64,000 bases of DNA from JAWPMT01 sp965227935 (lineage in GTDB: Bacteria; Bacteroidota; Bacteroidia; Cytophagales; Cyclobacteriaceae). A program made the translations under genes and the position numbers. Positions 26,301 through 35,079 of this stretch are shown here, piece by piece. Within the stretch, counting starts at the first letter, position 1, and the number at the start of each line of letters is the position of its first letter. The notes beneath the pieces are model-generated. The model was given only the letters and a program-made list of their open reading frames with translations. It was not told the origin of the DNA and searched no databases. The stretch lies in the NCBI GenBank assembly GCA_965227935.1, contig CBDDGS010000019.1:620001-684000 (forward strand). The letters are read 5' to 3'.

Positions 26301-27743
26301 CTCAGAGTTGCTGTAGGGGCTGAAGCTCATTGCGTCGCTTGTGTAGCAGGTTACGCAAATCTCGCTTGCTCCATCGCCATCGACGTCTGCAACAATGGGG
26401 TATTCCTCCTGGGTCCTGGAAATACATGGTGCAGTGGTCCGGGTACTGCCATCTGTACCATCAATGATCAAAAGTTGGCTTTCACTTCTATAAATAGTCT
26501 CCGCTGCATCGTCGCCATCAAAGTCGAAGAGGGTACATCCCGTAAAACCGGAAGAACCCTCTTTGATACCCTTGATCCAGATCGGATTCATCATGGTGTC
26601 GAGCGAATACAACTTCTGGTCCGACACGAAGTTGGCGTTCAATGCTCCGTCGCCATCTACATCTGCAATATTGATCCGACCGGTACCACGTGAGTGATTG
26701 TTGGTTAGGTCTGAGTACATTCGTACGCTTTCATTGGCTACATCCCAAAAGAAGATCGTCGTCGTACCATTGTAGTCACTGCCTAGTGCTCCAGGCATGA
26801 GCACATCCACATTTCCGTCCAGGTTGAAGTCAGCGACTGAGACATTCGTCCAGTTTTCACCTCCCCAGTTGGGATAGTACTTGGGATGGTATGTCCCTGT
26901 TTCACCCTGAGCTGCCAGGACGTCGTTCATGTCTTTGGCCAGTGTCTTTGAGCCTGTTGATATATCAATAGCCCATATTTCATTCCCCGTGATCAGTTCA
27001 AGACCGTCGCAGGTGGCACACTCGCTGGCATCCAGGGCATCAACTGCTATGGATCCATGGGTAAAATCAACCTCCAGGTTTCCGGACTCAGCCACAATCA
27101 CAGCTCCGGTCAGGGCATTCCGGATTTCATCGCCGTAGTAGAGTTCCGCTTGACCATCACCGTTGAAATCTGCAAGTCCCAACATACCCACTTTGTCACC
27201 TACAGTGGCAGTCCACATCTCTGCACCAGTACAATCGAAAGCTGCCAGATCTCCATTACCACGGTCCTCACCAACAAAGATCCATGCACACTCATCGTTG
27301 CTGGAATCGATGTTGCCAATGGCGATGCCATTTTCTGGTTGGAAACTAAGGGGAATTGTGAATTCTGTATTGCCTGTCACACCATCCAGGACCGCTACGG
27401 TTTGTGCGTGCTTGTTGCTCACCACGATCTCGGGGGTGCCATCTTGATCGATGTCACCGACAGTAGGGGTGGCGTGGCTGTTGGCCGTTCGATCCGCCGA
27501 ACCCCACTGCACACGAATGGAGAAGGTGGGATCCTCCGTTGGTTCGTCCTGACACTCTACCGAGTTGCCAAAGAAAAAGTCGGTACAGCTGGAGCCTCCC
27601 GAGCAGCTGGAATCGAAACAGTCGACAAAGCCGTTGCCGTCGTTGTCTATGCCGTCATCGCAGTTGGTTTCTTGCGCAAGAGTTGGTACGCAAACAATAG
27701 CTGATAGTAGGAGAGTTGTAATGGTCTTTCTGATTGTTTCCAT
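23271..27743 (-). CDS. giant SprB-like T9SS adhesin, N-terminal part upstream of a frameshift
   Basis: From the ATG at 27743 the frame encodes 1,490 aa with a signal peptide cleaved near Thr-Leu-Ala (residue 23). An upstream start at 27845 would bury that signal and is rejected. Domains in order: a Cys-rich Asp/Asn metal-binding-like segment; FG-GAP/VCBS propeller repeats (about 70-480, with many Asp-x-Asp-Gly-Asp calcium-type loops); a CARDB-like domain (about 585-680); a SprB-type repeat interrupted by a jelly-roll-like insert; further SprB repeats; and a LamG/concanavalin-like domain (about 1230-1420). The last genuine residues are Asn-Pro-Asn-Gly, where a SprB repeat begins; twelve unrelated residues and a TGA follow. 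The in-frame continuation is found in the 8549-23314 frame. Confidence 0.92.
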   Translation of the reverse strand: METIRKTITTLLLSAIVCVPTLAQETNCDDGIDNDGNGFVDCFDSSCSGGSSCTDFFFGNSVECQDEPTEDPTFSIRVQWGSADRTANSHATPTVGDIDQDGTPEIVVSNKHAQTVAVLDGVTGNTEFTIPLSFQPENGIAIGNIDSSNDECAWIFVGEDRGNGDLAAFDCTGAEMWTATVGDKVGMLGLADFNGDGQAELYYGDEIRNALTGAVIVAESGNLEVDFTHGSIAVDALDASECATCDGLELITGNEIWAIDISTGSKTLAKDMNDVLAAQGETGTYHPKYYPNWGGENWTNVSVADFNLDGNVDVLMPGALGSDYNGTTTIFFWDVANESVRMYSDLTNNHSRGTGRINIADVDGDGALNANFVSDQKLYSLDTMMNPIWIKGIKEGSSGFTGCTLFDFDGDDAAETIYRSESQLLIIDGTDGSTRTTAPCISRTQEEYPIVADVDGDGASEICVTCYTSDAMSFSPYSNSEFGHVRIFESDGEVWQPSRTVWNQHGYYNVNVDDDLSIPAQQQNHTAVFGQDCDTGTGENRPLNTFLTQSTILESNGCPSFVSPDINLIAIDDATASLCPETEFDVTFTLRNDGDTDLSGTLPLAFYKGDPRTADAELIFVDSYPLDNFLVDSSLTITRTVEGSGGDFDLYLLINDAGSQPPVTIGTASIPECETGNNLASRAVTSAPFELTALKVSDNEKCDDTASDNGEAIAYYEGTIGGGTETLYFENFEDLADGTTEDTGATGWTRTKASKTDLAAVSSRLGTKAFEANDTDGIVQWTSDELDISSYEDVSISVDLTASTRMENADYMEVYFNVDGVTDPNPDTFNGSFGFQSVSQTGVNGSTLQIVVIARNSANNERYYLDNVIVTGTLGEQTGQFTEANGFTFSWYDENMLTVLYEGSSVTGMPEGTYQVQGYFAEGDCYSDVQTVVIDLVEPAPFTVIGTEVAPLTDCVTPDGEASVVVEEADLTITTTGYTFTWFNSDDLSTPLVTGTSLTGANAGTYIILAEHIATGCTEQGSVEITSTQTPTETPQLVSKDDVSSCVDPTNGSITVDVDGQVGGLQFDWYEGTVAVGDPIHSATGNLGATLDNIGVGDYTVTATGTSGCISAPLTITVGSTVVFPDPTVATTDNTSCNIANGSASADGDGAGTVAGYDFDWFAGNNTLAENQLPSAIAGTVLSNNDSEVTGMPGGTYTLVVTDQASGCATTTTLEITDAYTDPLFEDAYSLVDTDQALEVEGQAHVETAQIIAGMQAVTISYWVNLSTDNYTNDARIFSSGGTGENQVLLWSDNHDGLAFVMKTENDGGRGRINTAFKPTGWTQVVGTWDGTTGDMAIYANGVLLGTTNYVGTGLGIIDTGNPMFLARDGNLGAKKFEGQVDEFRIYNKALSQAEILAQMCTALTGSEDGLVLYYDFDELTLSSTTIQDKSTDPVSTTGSLMRTNAPLGSFTLPAAEIECANVDVDPNSTCDAANPNGPNRHFRIHHASN
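23308..23312 (-). other. single-base frameshift site splitting the giant adhesin gene
   Basis: On the minus strand the codons read AAT CCG AAT GGC CCA AAT. Removing one C from the CCC run (+ strand GGG, 23308-23310) changes this to AAT CCG AAT GGC CAA ATC GAC ATT, that is Asn-Pro-Asn-Gly-Gln-Ile-Asp-Ile, which is exactly how SprB repeats in this protein begin (compare Asp-Pro-Asn-Gly-Gln-Ile-Thr-Val elsewhere in the giant). A sequencing or assembly error or a real one-base insertion both fit. No convincing programmed slippery site is present. Confidence 0.88.
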
Positions 27744-27955
27744 GGTATGTACTGGCAATAAAATACTATTATTTATACGATAAGTACCATAATAGTAACC
27801 TTCCTGCCCCTTTTTGCGTGTTTTGTGGCTTAGAATACTGTGCAATTGGTCAAGTTTTCCTTTTAAGAAATATCGTGACTAAAAACGACTAAAGTTAGCC
27901 TATTTCTAAACTCTGTATTATTAGAATATAGAATTGTAATAATCCAAGGTCAGTG

Positions 27956-27974
27956 AACGGGTGATATACCCGTT
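27956..27974 (-). terminator. hairpin downstream of the 1113-aa T9SS cargo gene
   Basis: AACGGGT and ACCCGTT form a perfect 7-bp stem with a 5-nt loop (GATAT), starting about 10 nt after the stop codon at 27984. There is no T-tract on the downstream side, so it may attenuate transcription or stabilise the 3' end rather than act as a full terminator. The remaining gap to 27743 is AT-rich and shows no clear promoter; TAACTTTA at 27890-27897 (minus strand) is a seven-of-eight -7 match without a -33 box. Confidence 0.4.
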
Positions 27975-27983
27975 AAGTGGGAA

Positions 27984-30900
27984 TTATCGGGCCAATAATA
28001 TGCTCCCACTCGTGCTCAGCGAATCACTCTCGCATTGAAGGACAAAATAATACACTCCTTCGGGAGAAGCTGCTCCATTTGCAGTTCCATCCCACACGCA
28101 ATCATCCATAAATGGTGACTCTTTTTCTACGATATTTCTTCCGCGAGTATCGAATATGAACACCTTGCATCCTGAGATCGTCGAGCTGTTGAGGATCTCC
28201 CAGCACTCATAGCCTAAGCCGTCCTGGTTGGGTGAGAATCCTGTTCGCGGTAGTATTTCAGGTATGGACAATGTCACTCCAGCCGTCTCCAGGCACCCGT
28301 TGACATCTGTGGCCCTCAGCGTCACGTCGGTCGTGGCTGTTCTCGGAAAGGCCTTCGTCTGAGATCCGGTGCTGTCGGTAAATATTTCGCGAGGTTCCCA
28401 CAAGAAGTCTGAACCATTGGACGCTCTGAGTTCGACACCGTTGGTCATTTCAATGGTGATAACACCATTCACTATGTCTTCGTCACTCAGGATAGAGATG
28501 CCAGAATTGGCAAAGTCTTCAATGGTGGTCGTGTCTTTGGCCAGGCATCCGATGGATGTCAGGACGGTCAACTCGACGGTAGCCGTACTGCGCCCACCGG
28601 TCGTGTTGAGGTAGGCGGTGGCCCGGTCGGTGTACTGAAAAAGTGTGTCTGGTGAGCCACTGCTGATGTCCACCCAGTCGTAGGACAGGTGCGTGGAGTC
28701 TACCCGGAGGGCAAGACTGTCGCTTGGGCATTTCTGATTGCCATCGGGTGTTTGGATAGGGATACTTGGAGTGTCAGAGACGGTGATTGTCTTCGAGGCC
28801 TCATCCTGGCATCCTGGTAGCTCTACGTACTCAACTGTGAGTCTTGTAGAGGAATTCCCTGCAGACGTGTAAGCAAAACTAGCCGTGGTGCCTGTTGCCG
28901 TTCCGACTGAGGATCCGGACCCATCAAAAAACTCCCATTGCTCGGCCAGCGTGAAGGCCGAATCACCGGTGGAGGATGATTGTACCGTCAAAGCCACATC
29001 TACACAGATTTCGTCAGCAGAAGTGATGACCGATGAGGGCGGGGCGACTTCTGTGATGGAAGCGGCTACCGAGGGACGGTCACAGGAGCCTTGCGTTACT
29101 ACAACGCGATAGTCTCCGGTGGCATCTGCGGTAACTGTATTACTTGTGGCGCCTGAAATGTCACTTTGATCTCTCTGCCATTGGTACGTAACCCCACTCA
29201 GATTTCTTACCTCAAGGGTAGTACTTTCCCCTTCGCAAAAAACATCAGCGCCGTCATTGACCACCGTCAAAACCGGGACCGGTAGTACAGCGATTGTAAT
29301 GCTTGCGATTTGACTTTTGCAGTTGCCATCATCTTCAGTCTGTAACTGGTAAGTACCGGCATTGACGGGTTGTGCGTTGGAGATGACTAACGAGCTACTT
29401 GTCGCCACGGTCTCAAATCCATTGGGCCCGGTCCAATGATAATTCGTCGCCGATGCAGAAGTACTCAAAACCAGGTCCGCGTCCGTGCAAATAGAAGTAG
29501 CACTGGTGATGGTAGGGGTAGAGGTCGCTATAGCACGAGAGGTGAAATTCGCGGCAGCAGAAGTCTCGGAACAGGTGAGATCCGTAGTCTCCAGTGTCAC
29601 CCGAACAGAAATATCAGTATTATAAGTGGAAATATCGAAAGTGCTCGTAGTACTGGCGGCGTCCTCTGCGAAGCCCGAACCTGAGTCCACTTCCCATTTA
29701 TAGCTGGAGGCCGCTGAATTAACCGCCTGAATTTCGAAAGTGGTGCCATTGCAGAAGACGTCTGAATCAGGGGTGATGCTGGGTATCACACAGTTATTGT
29801 TGACGATCACGGACATGAAACCGTCCTGTCCACTTCTACTGTTGCTGGTAAACAAGAGGTCTGATTTGGCATCACCATTTATATCGGTGATCACAATATT
29901 TCTACTGTTGAAGTTCAGAGATATGGTACTGACGGCAAAGTCACTTGCTGCCAAGGTTGCCCCGCTTGTGGTGTTGTTGATGATAACATTTAGCGCATTG
30001 GCCGATGGATCTTCCGAAGCTATCACGACATCAGCATCACCGTCGCCATCAATGTCACCTGCAGCAATCCCCCAACTTTGTGCCAGTGTCGATACAGTCT
30101 GGGGCGCTTCGAACGTGGGCTGAGCACCAGAGGTGGAGGTAGTGTTTTCGACGAGGATCAGGTTGCCATTGTCCTGACTCAGTTGAACGTCGGAGGCGGC
30201 AATGTCCAGTAGACCATCTGTATTGAAATCCGCTAGTACAACATTCTGCAGGTTGCTCCCTGGAGGACTGATGGTCGTTGGCCCGCCAAATCGGAGGTTT
30301 CCACTAAGGCTTTCATTGCGGTATACATAGATGTCATTCGATTGCTTTTCTGTAATGACAAGCTCTGGCGTGTTGTCACCATTGAGGTCCCCTAATGCAA
30401 TCCCTCGCAAAGAGGCCGTTCCGGATGGGCCTTGCAATTGAAAAGGCGTAGTAGCGAAGCTGAGGCTTCCACTGCTGGTGTTATTCAGAAAAATATCTAT
30501 TTCACGGGAGTTCTCGCTTCTATTCCCAATGACGAGATCTAGTAATCCATCTCCGTCCATATCTGCGGACTGCACGACTTCCGGACCTCGTACCTGGTTG
30601 TCATCATCCCTCGGTAGGATGAGGATCACAGTAGGCGTCGCGTTGAAACTGGTACTGATGGAGCCGCTGCCAGTATTTTCAAAGACAAAGACTTCATCAT
30701 TGTTATTGGCGCCCTCAGTGGCGACAATGTCGGGGAATCCATCTGCTGATAAGTCCAGGCAAGTGACTTTGATGGTCGGTAAGTTTCCGAGTCTTGTGGG
30801 GCCGCTGAAGGAAACAGCACCGGGTGTGCTGGTGTTCTCATAAAGGAGTAGGACAGCGTCTTCCACAGCACTCGCAGGGAATTCGTTATTAGTTACCACC

Positions 30901-31325
30901 ACATCATTGTCTCCATCCCCGTCAAAGTCGCAAGAGCAGACGTCATATGTCTCCAATTCGTCCGTTGGCGTATCTATTGGAGCCGCCAGGTTGGACGCAG
31001 AAAAAGATGTGGTGCCAAATGAGTACCCAAAAAATTGACTGTGGCTCGCGCTTAGGTCGTTGCTGAGGTTGGTATATATAATGGGACCATGGGTGGCGTT
31101 GGCGGGTACCTGTACTGTGAGGGTATTGTCGGTAGCACTAGTGATTGTGGCCTTTCCGGCGCCCAGGTAGACCTGATTATCTGCGATGGTAGTGGAAAAG
31201 CCTGATCCTACGAGCGTGACAGTTTCTCCCACGCCCGCCACAATGGGGTCCACGCTATTGATAAACGGCTGTGCAATGAGCAGTTTGCCGAAGAGCGTCA
31301 AAAGGATGGCTATTCCGAATCTCAT
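27984..31325 (-). CDS. T9SS type-B secreted protein with IPT/TIG, VCBS and Ig-like domains
   Basis: The 1,113-aa protein has a signal peptide (to about residue 18). An IPT/TIG immunoglobulin-like domain follows (about 20-100, Pro-Ile-Val-Ala-Gly-Val-Gly-Glu-Thr-Val-Thr-Leu-x-Gly-x-Gly-Phe). Next comes an FG-GAP/VCBS propeller (about 105-510) with repeated Asp-x-Asp-Gly-Asp loops that suggest calcium binding. Several Ig/PKD-like domains with paired cysteines (about 515-1000) precede a T9SS type-B sorting domain over the last 90 residues (Phe-Ser-Pro-Asn-Gln-Asp-Gly-Leu ... Pro-Glu-Gly-Val-Tyr-Tyr-Phe-Val-Leu). It should be exported by Sec, then T9SS, to the surface or medium. It starts 2 bp after the PorP/SPOR gene, so the two are very likely co-expressed. 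Ligand unknown. Confidence 0.92.
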   Translation of the reverse strand: MRFGIAILLTLFGKLLIAQPFINSVDPIVAGVGETVTLVGSGFSTTIADNQVYLGAGKATITSATDNTLTVQVPANATHGPIIYTNLSNDLSASHSQFFGYSFGTTSFSASNLAAPIDTPTDELETYDVCSCDFDGDGDNDVVVTNNEFPASAVEDAVLLLYENTSTPGAVSFSGPTRLGNLPTIKVTCLDLSADGFPDIVATEGANNNDEVFVFENTGSGSISTSFNATPTVILILPRDDDNQVRGPEVVQSADMDGDGLLDLVIGNRSENSREIDIFLNNTSSGSLSFATTPFQLQGPSGTASLRGIALGDLNGDNTPELVITEKQSNDIYVYRNESLSGNLRFGGPTTISPPGSNLQNVVLADFNTDGLLDIAASDVQLSQDNGNLILVENTTSTSGAQPTFEAPQTVSTLAQSWGIAAGDIDGDGDADVVIASEDPSANALNVIINNTTSGATLAASDFAVSTISLNFNSRNIVITDINGDAKSDLLFTSNSRSGQDGFMSVIVNNNCVIPSITPDSDVFCNGTTFEIQAVNSAASSYKWEVDSGSGFAEDAASTTSTFDISTYNTDISVRVTLETTDLTCSETSAAANFTSRAIATSTPTITSATSICTDADLVLSTSASATNYHWTGPNGFETVATSSSLVISNAQPVNAGTYQLQTEDDGNCKSQIASITIAVLPVPVLTVVNDGADVFCEGESTTLEVRNLSGVTYQWQRDQSDISGATSNTVTADATGDYRVVVTQGSCDRPSVAASITEVAPPSSVITSADEICVDVALTVQSSSTGDSAFTLAEQWEFFDGSGSSVGTATGTTASFAYTSAGNSSTRLTVEYVELPGCQDEASKTITVSDTPSIPIQTPDGNQKCPSDSLALRVDSTHLSYDWVDISSGSPDTLFQYTDRATAYLNTTGGRSTATVELTVLTSIGCLAKDTTTIEDFANSGISILSDEDIVNGVITIEMTNGVELRASNGSDFLWEPREIFTDSTGSQTKAFPRTATTDVTLRATDVNGCLETAGVTLSIPEILPRTGFSPNQDGLGYECWEILNSSTISGCKVFIFDTRGRNIVEKESPFMDDCVWDGTANGAASPEGVYYFVLQCESDSLSTSGSILLAR

Positions 31326-31327
31326 AG

Positions 31328-33151
31328 CTAGTTGTTCACATTAAGCACCCAAACCTGTTCAAATCCCTGCCGCTGTCTGACCCTATTCCTTGCTCTTTGG
31401 GCGGCCTGTGCGTCTTCAAATTCGAACATGATCACATAATAATACCCCCGAGAGGCTACGTACCCTACTTTGGCATCTCGGAATCCCCGTTCGAAGAGTT
31501 GATCACTGAAACGCTCGGCATTCTCAAATACCTGGAACGATCCCGCGATCACATAGCTGCCCGATGCCAATTCCAACAGGTTAGTGCCGGCAGGCACGAT
31601 GCGCTGTTCATCATCAAGTTCTTCTATTTGTGGGCGTCCGCGAGTCGCATATTCCGTTGCTGGTTCTTCGACTTGAGTAGGAGGGTCTTCTACAGGGGTC
31701 ACATCCGCTACCACAGGAGTCGCAGGTTCCTCCCCAGGTTGAGGTATTACCTGGTCATAGTCGATTATTTGCCACTTTACTACCTCTTGCGCCTCGCCGT
31801 CGACCGTGCGCGTCAGCATGAGGGCAACTTCTTTGCTACCATCCATGGCGGTGCGTTCTCGGTACTGGCCAGTGGCTGAGAGGCTCCATACCTCATTGGG
31901 AGTATCTGCTGGCACCCATGTGACGACATCCCGGGGCCCGTCACTCAATGCTACACTAGCGATGAGCGGTTTTTCCCGTTCGCCGTAATCGTTGACCCGC
32001 ACTACATCAGGCTGGTCGACGGTTACACCTACAGGAATGATAGACAGCGCGTCTTCATCACCATCCACTCCTTCCGGCCGGGAGTCGCGCAGGGCTGCGA
32101 GTTTCTTCTCCCGCTCCAATTCGGCCTGTTTGGCACGTTCTTCGGCACTTAGTCGATGACTCTTGATAAAAGACGACGCGTGCTGCGCGTGTTTCTTACG
32201 TTTCCCCAAATGCCAACCGACAACGACCTCATGCGTCGGCCCCAGTAGGGAATTGGAGCCCGTGAAGTCCGTAATATTCGTGATATCCGAGTTTCCTACT
32301 TCATAGGAGTAGCCCAGAGCGAAACTTTCGGCAATCTTAAATCCAATGAGGCCAATGATGTTATTATCCTGTCTGTAGGTGGCGCCAGCCCAAAGCACGT
32401 GCTTAATATGGAAAATAACGGTTCCTTCATAGAGATCGGGGCCGACATCACTGTACCTGTATATGACGTGCGGCTCGACGGCGATATCGTCACCCAGGTG
32501 TCCCCGGTAATTGACTTTAAACAATATGTTGTCGAGAGGCTTGATTTCGACGGGACCCATGGACTCGGTCGAGAATGTCTTATAAGTCATCAGGTTTGGA
32601 ATGGAGACGCCAAAGTTGAAATGACCTGTGTGATAGGTCATCCCAAAGTCACCAATAAGGAAGCTGTTGTTGGGGGCTATGTTTAGAAATGCAGGATCAG
32701 TTGGTGAGTCCACTTCTCCGAGGTTGACAGAATTGGTCCCGCCACCAAGAGACATACCAAATCTCAAATAATGTGTGCGATCCAGCGTTAATAGATAACT
32801 GGTTGATATTTTTCCCCAGGTCGTATTCAACGGCCCAACGGATTCGTTGAAAGCCATTATACCCAGACCCACACCACCTTTCAATGGCGTATGAAAATTC
32901 ACGTTGGAAATGGCCGGGGCATCCTGGATATTGAGCCATTGCTGACGATAGGATGCGAAAAATACAGAGTGACCCTCTACGCCTGCATACGCTGGATTGT
33001 AGACATAAGGGTTGACAAAAAATTGATTGTAGACGACGTTGATCTGTGCTGAAACCTGAGAAGAAGAGAGTATAGAAGCTATACCCAAAATGAAGAGGGC
33101 TTTTCTTGGAGGAGCGAAAATGAATCTCTGACCGACGGTTCTTCTCAGCAT
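31328..33151 (-). CDS. PorP/SprF-family protein with C-terminal SPOR-like domain
   Basis: The ATG at 33151 gives 607 aa with a signal peptide ending near Val-Ser-Ala (about residue 36). Residues 37-325 are a PorP/SprF barrel with the motif Asn-Pro-Ala-Tyr-Ala-Gly and Tyr-Arg-Gln-Gln-Trp-Leu-Asn. A basic/acidic helical linker, a beta-rich domain (about 370-470) and a Pro/Glu/Val-rich spacer follow. The last 75 residues fit a SPOR peptidoglycan-binding domain (Gly-Ser-Tyr-Val-Ile-Ala-Gly-Ser-Phe, then Ala-Glu-Arg-Phe-x-x-x-Leu and Tyr-Tyr-Val). The plain family ends at the barrel, so this extension would tie a T9SS-associated outer-membrane protein to the cell wall. It heads the minus-strand locus containing the two type-B cargo genes. 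Confidence 0.9.
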   Translation of the reverse strand: MLRRTVGQRFIFAPPRKALFILGIASILSSSQVSAQINVVYNQFFVNPYVYNPAYAGVEGHSVFFASYRQQWLNIQDAPAISNVNFHTPLKGGVGLGIMAFNESVGPLNTTWGKISTSYLLTLDRTHYLRFGMSLGGGTNSVNLGEVDSPTDPAFLNIAPNNSFLIGDFGMTYHTGHFNFGVSIPNLMTYKTFSTESMGPVEIKPLDNILFKVNYRGHLGDDIAVEPHVIYRYSDVGPDLYEGTVIFHIKHVLWAGATYRQDNNIIGLIGFKIAESFALGYSYEVGNSDITNITDFTGSNSLLGPTHEVVVGWHLGKRKKHAQHASSFIKSHRLSAEERAKQAELEREKKLAALRDSRPEGVDGDEDALSIIPVGVTVDQPDVVRVNDYGEREKPLIASVALSDGPRDVVTWVPADTPNEVWSLSATGQYRERTAMDGSKEVALMLTRTVDGEAQEVVKWQIIDYDQVIPQPGEEPATPVVADVTPVEDPPTQVEEPATEYATRGRPQIEELDDEQRIVPAGTNLLELASGSYVIAGSFQVFENAERFSDQLFERGFRDAKVGYVASRGYYYVIMFEFEDAQAAQRARNRVRQRQGFEQVWVLNVNN

Positions 33152-33318
33152 TTTAAAAAACGTAAATATAAGAGGCAATTTGTATTATTCTAATATTTTG
33201 CCACTTATATAGGAAAAATTTTTTTAGACTATGTCTATATTTCTTTTAAATATTTCAAGATAAACAGCTTGACAAGCCGTTTAATTTTCGTATTATTACA
33301 GATCAGACTCGGTTATAG
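33152..33318. promoter_or_regulatory. AT-rich divergent intergenic region between the T9SS locus and the barrel gene
   Basis: This 167-bp gap must hold promoters for both directions. For the plus gene, TTG (33269-33271), 19 nt and TATTATTA (33291-33298) match the Bacteroidota spacing with a six-of-eight -7 box. For the minus gene, TATATTTA (33163-33170, read on the minus strand) matches seven of eight but lacks a -33 element. Homopolymer A/T runs at 33225-33234 lie between them. No operator-like palindrome was obvious. Confidence 0.3.
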
Positions 33319-34101
33319 ATGAATAGGCCATTTTTCCTTTCAGTTGTACTGCTTGTTATTACAACGCAAGTACACGCTCAATATTGGTTTGGGCCAAAAG
33401 TAGGTTTTTTGTTAACTGACCACACTTATCAGAGTAAAACGTACGAGGCGGACTCGTTCAAAGTGGCTCTGGATTACAACTTTCAGGTGGGTGCGGTCCT
33501 TACTTACGATGCGTCAGACCGTTTTTCTGTGCACACGGAATTGAATTTCGAGCGCTACGGAAAGAAACTGCGCAGCTTCGATACCATCAATTATGCCCGT
33601 ACAAGGCTGAATTACGGGTTTTTAACCGCACCATTGGTGATGCGCTTCAATTTTGGAAGGGCACCTTTTCTCTTTTATGTGAATGGGGGTACGAAATTGA
33701 GTTATTGGCTCTATGGCAACGGTCAAATTGACGCTGCTGGCCGTGAGGAGGCAGAGGATCCGATCCTGGATTATACGCTGGTTTTTTCGTCCAATGCTGA
33801 CTTTGACAAATTGCATCTGGAGCGTCCCAACCGGCTCCAATACAGTCTGCTTTTTGGAGGTGGCGCCTACTTCGATATGCGCAATGACGCCAGAATAATG
33901 CTGGACATAAGGTACAACTTTGGTCACTCCAATATGGGCTTCAACGGCTCACCCGATTTCGACTTCGAAACCTACTACGAAAATTTTGAGTACCGCCACA
34001 ATACGCTCTCAATATCAGTGGGTTACATGTTTGAATACAATGCTCAATTGCGAAGAAAGGGTCGCAGTACCAACAGCCTGAGTAACAAGAAAAAGAAGTA
34101 A
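33319..34101 (+). CDS. outer membrane beta-barrel protein (PorT-like fold class)
   Basis: The 260-aa protein has a signal peptide (cleavage after Val-His-Ala, residue 20) and then Gln-Tyr-Trp-Phe-Gly-Pro-Lys-Val-Gly, the opening strand typical of the Bacteroidota small-barrel family to which PorT belongs. About eight amphipathic strands follow, ending in an aromatic-rich last strand, then a basic Lys/Arg/Ser tail of about 25 residues. The basic tail is unusual after a barrel and may face the periplasm. Orthology to PorT, a T9SS component, is not established. It is divergent from the T9SS locus. Confidence 0.85.
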   Translation: MNRPFFLSVVLLVITTQVHAQYWFGPKVGFLLTDHTYQSKTYEADSFKVALDYNFQVGAVLTYDASDRFSVHTELNFERYGKKLRSFDTINYARTRLNYGFLTAPLVMRFNFGRAPFLFYVNGGTKLSYWLYGNGQIDAAGREEAEDPILDYTLVFSSNADFDKLHLERPNRLQYSLLFGGGAYFDMRNDARIMLDIRYNFGHSNMGFNGSPDFDFETYYENFEYRHNTLSISVGYMFEYNAQLRRKGRSTNSLSNKKKK

Positions 34102-34143
34102 ACATTCCTGGCTTCAAACGAGTATTAGAGGTAAACTTCCGGT

Positions 34144-35043
34144 ATGAGAGTTGCCTGGTCGGAGGTGTATTGCCACCCCTTACCTAAAAATCATCGTTTT
34201 CCCATGAGTAAGTATGAGTTGCTACCACAGCAGCTACTTCATGAGGGTACCCTAAGCAAATCGAACTTCTTTCAGCCACAAGATGTGGCAGACGAGTACA
34301 TTCTTTTGACTCATTCTGATGATTATTGGTTGAGATTGAAAGATGGTAGTCTGACAGCTTCCGAGATCCGAAAAACCGGGTTCCCTTACAGCGAGCAGCT
34401 GGTGCGTCGTGAGGTGAACATCATGGGAGGGACTTTGGAGGCCACACGACACGCGCTGGACGATGGAATTGCGATGAACATAGCCGGTGGAACTCACCAC
34501 GCCTTCACGGCACGTGGCGAAGGCTTTTGTTTGCTTAATGACCAGGCGATTGCAGCCAACTATCTATTGCAGGAACATGATGTCAGTTCGATACTGATCA
34601 TAGATCTGGATGTCCACCAGGGCAATGGCACTGCCGAGATCTTCAAGGATGAACCTTCCGTCTTTACTTTCAGCATGCATGGTGCCCACAACTACCCTCT
34701 GCAAAAAGAGACTTCGGACTGGGACATTGGTCTACCTGACGGTACGGCTGATGAGGAGTACCTGCAGCAATTGGAAGAGGCCCTGGAACGCCTTTTCCAG
34801 CGTCTCAGGCCTGATTTTGTGTTCTATCAGTGCGGTGTCGACATTTTGGAAAGTGATCGTCTGGGGCGGCTCAATGTCAGTCCTCAGGGCTGCCTCGAGC
34901 GTGATCGATTGGTGCTTTCTTATTGCTATCGGCACGGCTGTCCGATGGTCGCCAGCATGGGTGGAGGGTACTCTCCGACATTGGCTGTGATCGTGGAGGC
35001 ACATGCCAATACCTTTCGCCTGGCACGGCAGATTTTTGAATAA
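34144..35043 (+). CDS. histone-deacetylase-family (class II-like) metal hydrolase
   Basis: The 299-aa protein belongs to the arginase/deacetylase superfamily. It has the catalytic His-His pair at 118-119 (Gly-Gly-Thr-His-His-Ala), zinc ligands Asp154, Asp156/His158 (Asp-Leu-Asp-Val-His-Gln-Gly-Asn-Gly-Thr) and Asp233 (Gly-Val-Asp), and the Gly-Gly-Gly-Tyr loop with catalytic Tyr276. All active-site positions are present. Bacterial members deacetylate small amines such as acetylpolyamines or act on acetoin-related or protein substrates; the substrate here cannot be told. The preceding gene ends 42 bp upstream. Confidence 0.93.
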   Translation: MRVAWSEVYCHPLPKNHRFPMSKYELLPQQLLHEGTLSKSNFFQPQDVADEYILLTHSDDYWLRLKDGSLTASEIRKTGFPYSEQLVRREVNIMGGTLEATRHALDDGIAMNIAGGTHHAFTARGEGFCLLNDQAIAANYLLQEHDVSSILIIDLDVHQGNGTAEIFKDEPSVFTFSMHGAHNYPLQKETSDWDIGLPDGTADEEYLQQLEEALERLFQRLRPDFVFYQCGVDILESDRLGRLNVSPQGCLERDRLVLSYCYRHGCPMVASMGGGYSPTLAVIVEAHANTFRLARQIFE

Positions 35044-35079
35044 TTCAGGCTAACGTTTCCAAAAGGAAATGGCCCCGGG

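Noticed and set aside
33319..34101. Naming this gene porT
   Set aside because: The barrel fold class fits, but many paralogues share it and no PorT-specific feature could be verified by eye.
34144..35043. Eukaryotic contamination or recent transfer because of a histone-deacetylase-type gene
   Set aside because: Bacterial members of the deacetylase superfamily are common, and base composition and gene spacing match the neighbours.
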